Assembly: GCF_036320965.1 (NCBI RefSeq)
Contig: NC_092250.1
Location: forward strand, 11,739,100 to 11,803,099
Reading direction: 5' to 3'
DNA: 64,000 bases
DNA from: Panulirus ornatus
Taxonomy: Eukaryota > Arthropoda > Malacostraca > Decapoda > Palinuridae
Shown: positions 58,895 through 64,000 of the stretch, piece after piece
Position numbering within the stretch: position 1 is the stretch's first letter
Layout of the letters: each line of letters opens with the position of its first letter
Notes under the pieces: generated by a model
Databases searched by the model: none
Told to the model about the DNA's origin: nothing
Seen by the model: only the letters and a program-made list of their open reading frames with translations
Made by a program: the position numbers and the translations under genes

Positions 58895-59789
58895 AGTCAC
58901 GCGGAGAGTGCTCATCCTCCTCGAAGGCTCAGATTGGGGTGCCTAAATGTGTGTGGATGTAACCAAGATGTGAAAAAAGGAGAGATAGGTAGTATGTTTG
59001 AGGAAAGGAACCTGGATGTTTTGGCTCTGAGTGAAACGAAGCTCAACGGTAAAGGGGAAGAGTGGTTTGGGAATGTCTTGGGAGTAAAGTCAGGGGTTAG
59101 TGAGAGGACAAGAGCAAGGGAAGGAGTAGCAGTACTCCTGAAACAGGAGTTGTGGAAGTATGTGATAGAATGTAAGAAAGTAAATTCTCGATTAATATGG
59201 GTAAAACTGAAAGTTGATGGAGAGAGATGGGTGATTATTGGTGCATATGCACCTGGGCATGAGAAGAAAGATCATGAGAGGCAAGTGTTTTGGGAGCAGC
59301 TGAATGAGTGTGTTAGTGGTTTTGATGCACGAGACCGGGTTATAGTGTTGGGTGATTTGAATGCAAAGGTGAGTAATGTGGCAGTTGAGGGAATGATTGG
59401 TATACATGGGGTGTTCAGTGTTGTAAATGGAAATGGTGAAGAGCTTGTAGATTTATGTGCTGAAAAAGGACTGATGATTGGGAATACCTGGTTTAAAAAG
59501 CGAGATATACATAAGTATACTTATGTAAGTAGGAGAGATGGCCAGAGAGCGTTATTGGATTACGTGTTAATTGACAGGCGCGCGAAAGAGAGACTTTTTG
59601 GATGTTAATGTGCTGAGAGGTGCAACTGGAGGGATGTCTGATCATTATCTTGTGGAGGCTAAGGTGAAGATTTGTATGGGTTTTCAGAAAAGAAGAGTGA
59701 ATGTTGAGATGAAGAGGGTGGTGAGAGTAAGTGAGCTTGGGAAGGAGACTTGTGTGAGGAAGTACCAGGAGAGACTGAGTACAGAATGG
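58895..59789 (+). pseudogene. LINE endonuclease domain (inverted segment), frameshifted
   Basis: The only copy here with the N-terminal half of the endonuclease in readable form: RRLRLGCLNVCGCNQD (metal-site Asn), DVLALSETKLNG (catalytic Glu), SRLIWVKLKVDG, GAYAPGHEKKD, GDLNAKV, GNTWFKKRD, LLDYVLIDRR. An extra T at about 59600 (five Ts where the 5435 copy has four) ends the frame at 59608. The last part, with MSDHYLVEAKV, continues in another frame to 59789. It ends where the target duplication starts. Role in an intact element: nicking the target. Confidence 0.9.
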
Positions 59790-59801
59790 AAATAGATACA
59801 T
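59790..59801. repeat. Target-site duplication, right copy
   Basis: Second exact aaatagatacat. The leading aaa is also compatible with the element (gaatggaaa), so the edge may carry up to 3 bases of microhomology. Confidence 0.88.
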
Positions 59802-62092
59802 ATTCATATATAAATGTTAATCATAAATGATACCTTACAAGGTTTAGATGGAATATGATGGTTTTGAAAAATGGCTCATTATTATAGATCTTGTTAATAT
59901 ATTAGTATATAGTGGCACCAGAGACGTCAGGTCATATTAGAAAAAATGTTTTCGGAAAATATCCTTATAAAATGTGCAGACATACTGTATTCATCTCTCT
60001 ACCAAACATGAAAAAATCAAGTATTTCTCTTGATTGGGCGAGGTATTATTGTCTGATGGTAACGTGATAGAAATTCTGAGGACGAGAAAAGTAAACGCGT
60101 ACTAAATGAGCTGCATCGTAGGACGCAGCAATGTTGACCGTCAGCATGTTGGGACTCCAGGATCGAACAAGGGATACAGACCTTATGTTTACTGTATGAT
60201 GACCAGGAGACTCTTGTTTCATAGTCTGGTCTGGATCATTCACCTTATTATTCATACAGTTTACCTCCCTTCAGAAATGAAAAAAAGACAAAACTCAAGC
60301 AACTGAACAAGCTGCTGTCCATTCAGTATTGTTGTGTGATGGATATAGACTCTTAGAACAGGTGGCTCGGGACCCTATGCGTCATGATCCCACATGAGGT
60401 GGCCAAACATTTGTTCTGTTGGGGTGAGGGATCGTGAAGCTATCAAGACTTTACGATTGTCTGAATACTAGCTAAAATCGGCAGCTCCTCCGCGTCACTT
60501 TGTACTTCCAAAGTGTTATTCAACTCGAGTCGTTTTGTTCTGTTTATGCAGTGATCATTGTTAGCTTAAGTTACCCTTGTTATCTTGTGTTGATAGATAT
60601 TCAGTCACAAGTAAGTTGATAGACTGAAATGGGTTATCGAAGAATAGAGATTGAGAACTACCGACACATGTTCTGTTAGGCTCGAGGCTTTCTTAAAGCC
60701 CGTCTTCCATGTTAACACACACACAAACAAACTTTATTCCATTCCTAAAACGGCTGAAGGTACAAGAGAGGCACTGTAGATGATCGGCAAGCAAGATAAA
60801 TATTTGAATAAAAAGGAATGCGTCATAATGCTCATTATATCCAATACACGCATCAGAAAGGAGTACCGTTCTGTAATGTATATCAGTGATGAGGGGCTGA
60901 CTACAAGCTGGACTATCGTGGAACAGCAACACTACGTTCCTCATTCAAGGCTGGAGTGAAGATAAGAACGGGCGGCTACGATCAAGGAGGAGTGAGGGAG
61001 GGAGGGCGCCTCTACCATATCTAACCTCACTTTGACCTGTTAGAATGATGGATGGTAAAACCGTACGCCAGCAAGTTGGTCGTCATCACCGTTATGCTCG
61101 TGAGCGAATATCAAGACATCAACTGGAGATTAAGAGTGAACAATCTAGTGATGATGATGATGATGATGAGAGAAGCATAATGCACACGCCAGACATAATA
61201 CCTGGGTTAATTATCGAAGTGATTCACCCACCAGACTATGTCCATCCCAGAGGACGAGAGTAATTACTTAATGCAAGAGACTATTTTTATCGTCAATTTT
61301 TAGATTAGATTTTTTTTTTTTTCCAACTTTAGAGAGGAAGTTGTACAGTAAACTGTATTATTTTCCTAGATGATTTACTGCCGTTGATTATCAAATGGAA
61401 GACTAATCTTTTAAGCTGGCTTTTAGGGAGAGAATTTCCCCTCAGAAATAAGATAATCTTAAGCTTAGATGATACGGGAAACTAGAACGACATGAAGTAC
61501 TTGTTTCTTTATCATATTACGATTTGTACGTTTATGTTTGTCAACCGGAATATTTACCGTTGCTGATGAGCCATTGTATATCTCTTATGACGTGATCAAA
61601 CCTGACACGAGAACGCATGAAGTTAAAACACCGAACACTCGATCGTCTCATAGTATAAGAAGGTATACATGAAATTGAACCCCATCACTTTTCCGTGACT
61701 TTCCCGCATACATGATGCTATGCATAATTCAGCACGTATTTGAAATACGACGGAATCCTTTCTAACACTGTTCTTCTACAGAGGAACGAGTTGAACGCAG
61801 ACTTAAAAGCGAGCATAATTCAAATGTTACTGTGAATATTCCTGACATTTTTCCATATAACCTTTCATCATCATCATCATTATGTCTCTCTCGTCATATT
61901 ATGACATTCCACTCGTTTTTTAAAAAGAACATACTCGGAAGGTGGGAGGATAAAAATGTTAAACCTTACTCAGGATGTCAGAGGAAGAGCAATCCTAAAA
62001 CTTCAGTGGCGAGTTTTGCCAGGATGAGTAATGCAATCAGGCAAGCGTTCCAGACTCCTGGAAGTCGAGTCTGAAATTACGAACTACGTAAT

Positions 62093-62096
<4 letters not shown>
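59802..62096. other. Unannotated sequence
   Basis: No supported gene. The plus frame 61045-61263 (72 codons, acidic run then a Pro-rich end IHPPDYVHP) has protein-like composition and could be a stray exon, but I recognise nothing in it and its Asp run is a (GAT)n repeat. Confidence 0.4.

Positions 62097-62097
<1 letters not shown>

Positions 62098-62168
<71 letters not shown>
62098..62168. repeat. (GA)n microsatellite
   Basis: About 35 GA units. Confidence 0.95.
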
Positions 62169-62170
<2 letters not shown>

Positions 62171-62785
62171 ACTTAATCAAGCTATTAGTCACGATCAGAA
62201 TAATTTACGCTAATTTCTTTGTTCAGATCTCATTGCCTGACCTCTCGTGTTTGTGTCTGATTCTCCTTTTTCATCCGATTTTCTTTCAGTTTATTTACCT
62301 CTTGATTGTTCGACCACTGTGGCATTAGAGATTCAACGGCGATAATCAGATTATGCGTCTCTCCTTCTCTCCTGGATTCACCTTCTAATGTCACACGCAT
62401 ATCTAAAGATTTATATGAGTGGCTGAAACTTGCGAGTCAAACTTATCTTTATCTTAATGATATTCAGAATGTTTATATACTTATCGGCCTCTACAGTCCA
62501 CCTGTATCTACGTATGTTAAGCCTTTTCCACATCTCTGTCCTAGATCTCCTTCACCTATATCCAACCTGTCCTTTCTTTCTGTTTCAGTCACCTTCCTAC
62601 CTGTGTCCCACCACTCCCTACCTGACCCATGTCCCAAGAAACAATAATTTGGGGAAATTAATGTGAAATATACAGATTATAAACATGGATTTCGAAATAG
62701 AACGTCGTTTGATTAATCGAATTTAACTGATAAGTGAATCTAATTCCTTCAACATTCATGAACCAGTTAAGACTTCAAAATACCC
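62169..62785. other. Unannotated sequence
   Basis: No gene recognised; C/T-rich short frames only. Confidence 0.45.
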
Positions 62786-62789
62786 TCAT

Positions 62790-63240
62790 GGTGTTATGTC
62801 CTAAGATCTCCGAAAGGCTTTCGACAAAGTACCACATGAAGATGGCCAAGTAGAAGTACAACTTATGGCTCTGAAAACTGACAATGTACATGGGGAATTG
62901 ATTACTTCATGTACGGGCAAATAACACATGGTGTTCGATGTGATAGCGACCGACTGGTTTAATGTGACATGTGGGGAGCCACAAGGATCAATCCTTGGAC
63001 TCGTACTTTTCCTTATCTGTTCACGTTACCTGGAGACAGACCTCGCCAAGAGAAATTTCCGAAATTGCCAATGTAAGGAAACTAGGAAATATAGTTCAGT
63101 TAGAAGAAGATAACCCATAAATTCAGACTGATTTAGGCAATATGATGGGGTAAATGGAAGTTAGGTGATATGATGGAGTGAGTGGAGGTTATGGCAGATG
63201 GCCTTCAATGTGGACAGTTTTGGAAGTTGATATACTATTC
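62790..63240 (+). pseudogene. Third LINE remnant (CR1/L2/jockey-type RT)
   Basis: Pieces in different frames follow the RT order: DLRKAFDKVPHED (motif A), WFNVTCGEPQGSILGLVLFL (motif B), then YLETDLAKRNF, where the motif C region should follow, and further on IQTDLGNMM and WQMAFNVD, the usual downstream helix. Several stops and shifts. The PQGSILG form differs from the dominant family (RQGCVMSP), so it is a separate and older lineage. Confidence 0.7.

Positions 63241-64000
<760 letters not shown>

Larger units (their letters stand above)
56661..59789 (-). mobile_element. RTE-like LINE insertion with inverted 5' half (twin priming)
   Basis: The 3' portion runs on the minus strand (A-tail 56661-56678 as T18, 3' UTR, C-terminal tail, RT and linker up to 58865-58876). 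The 5' portion (5' UTR end and endonuclease) runs on the plus strand (about 58870-59789). Both portions break at the same element position (cagaatggaaa), and exact 12-bp target duplications flank the whole. That is the structure made by twin priming during target-primed reverse transcription. Its 3' UTR lacks about 90 bp between two acatg repeats. Unlike most copies it ends in pure poly(A), without (TA)n. Confidence 0.93.

Noticed and set aside
61045..61263. Small acidic protein gene (72 codons)
   Set aside because: The Asp run is a short (GAT)n repeat, no homology is recognised, and there is no splice or promoter evidence.

Overview
The window looks like intergenic DNA from an animal nuclear genome, most likely a decapod crustacean. 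That inference rests on the very dense and long (TA)n, (GA)n and (CA)n microsatellites, the non-LTR and Penelope-like retroelements, and the lack of any bacterial-style gene layout; the species cannot be read from the sequence. I found no host protein-coding gene I can support. Almost everything recognisable is a mobile element, its debris, or a tandem repeat.

The dominant element is one family of non-LTR retrotransposon (LINE) with an APE-type endonuclease, a reverse transcriptase (RT, FADD active site) and a C-terminal tail rich in Arg and Trp. It is probably RTE clade: about 3.3 kb, one ORF of about 1000 codons, and no RNase H seen. Copies lie at 1.8-2.4 (+), 2.7-5.4 (-, old), 5.4-8.4 (+, longest open frame, 907 codons), 20.6-22.2 (+, with an in-frame duplication of RT motif A), 26.1-26.3 (+), 26.3-27.6 (-), 28.0-28.6 (-, subfamily with a long 3' UTR), 44.3-45.6 (+), 45.7-47.0 (-) and 56.7-59.8 kb (- with an inverted 5' part and a 12-bp target duplication). 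A short non-coding companion of about 240 bp (called S here) occurs at least six times. Its head matches the LINE 5' UTR and its tail matches the LINE 3' end, so it appears to be an internally deleted parasite of the LINE.

Nearly all young copies are bounded by (TA)n, which serves both as tail and as landing site. This has produced tail-to-tail inverted pairs (8.4, 26.3, 45.6 and 47.3 kb) and three same-strand chains of S element, (TA)n, then 5'-truncated LINE (20.3-22.2, 27.9-26.3 and 44.0-45.6 kb). Truncation points in three LINE copies fall within about 23 nt of one another.

A second system lies at 15.3-18.2 and 43.7-43.9 kb: sequences carrying a hammerhead-ribozyme-like core (CTGATGA ... 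GAAA with three pairable stems). At 17.8-18.2 kb two arms form a foldback of about 310 bp. Just upstream (17.1-17.5 kb) is a decayed GIY-YIG endonuclease of a Penelope-like element (PLE), followed by a diverged relative of the same motif whose stem I differs on both sides. This fits the known association of hammerheads with PLE terminal repeats.

Other content: tRNA-derived SINE fragments (11.3, 15.1, 16.3, 17.0, 47.7 kb), two other LINE remnants (36.9-38.2 and 62.8-63.2 kb), a 1.4-kb G-rich 14-bp minisatellite (23.8-25.2 kb), several minisatellites with 26-76-bp units, a perfect 32-bp hairpin at 51.0 kb, a regular ATTGG array at 53.6 kb, and a 0.3-kb direct duplication bracketing 50.0-52.1 kb. 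The rest is unique sequence in which I see nothing I can name.
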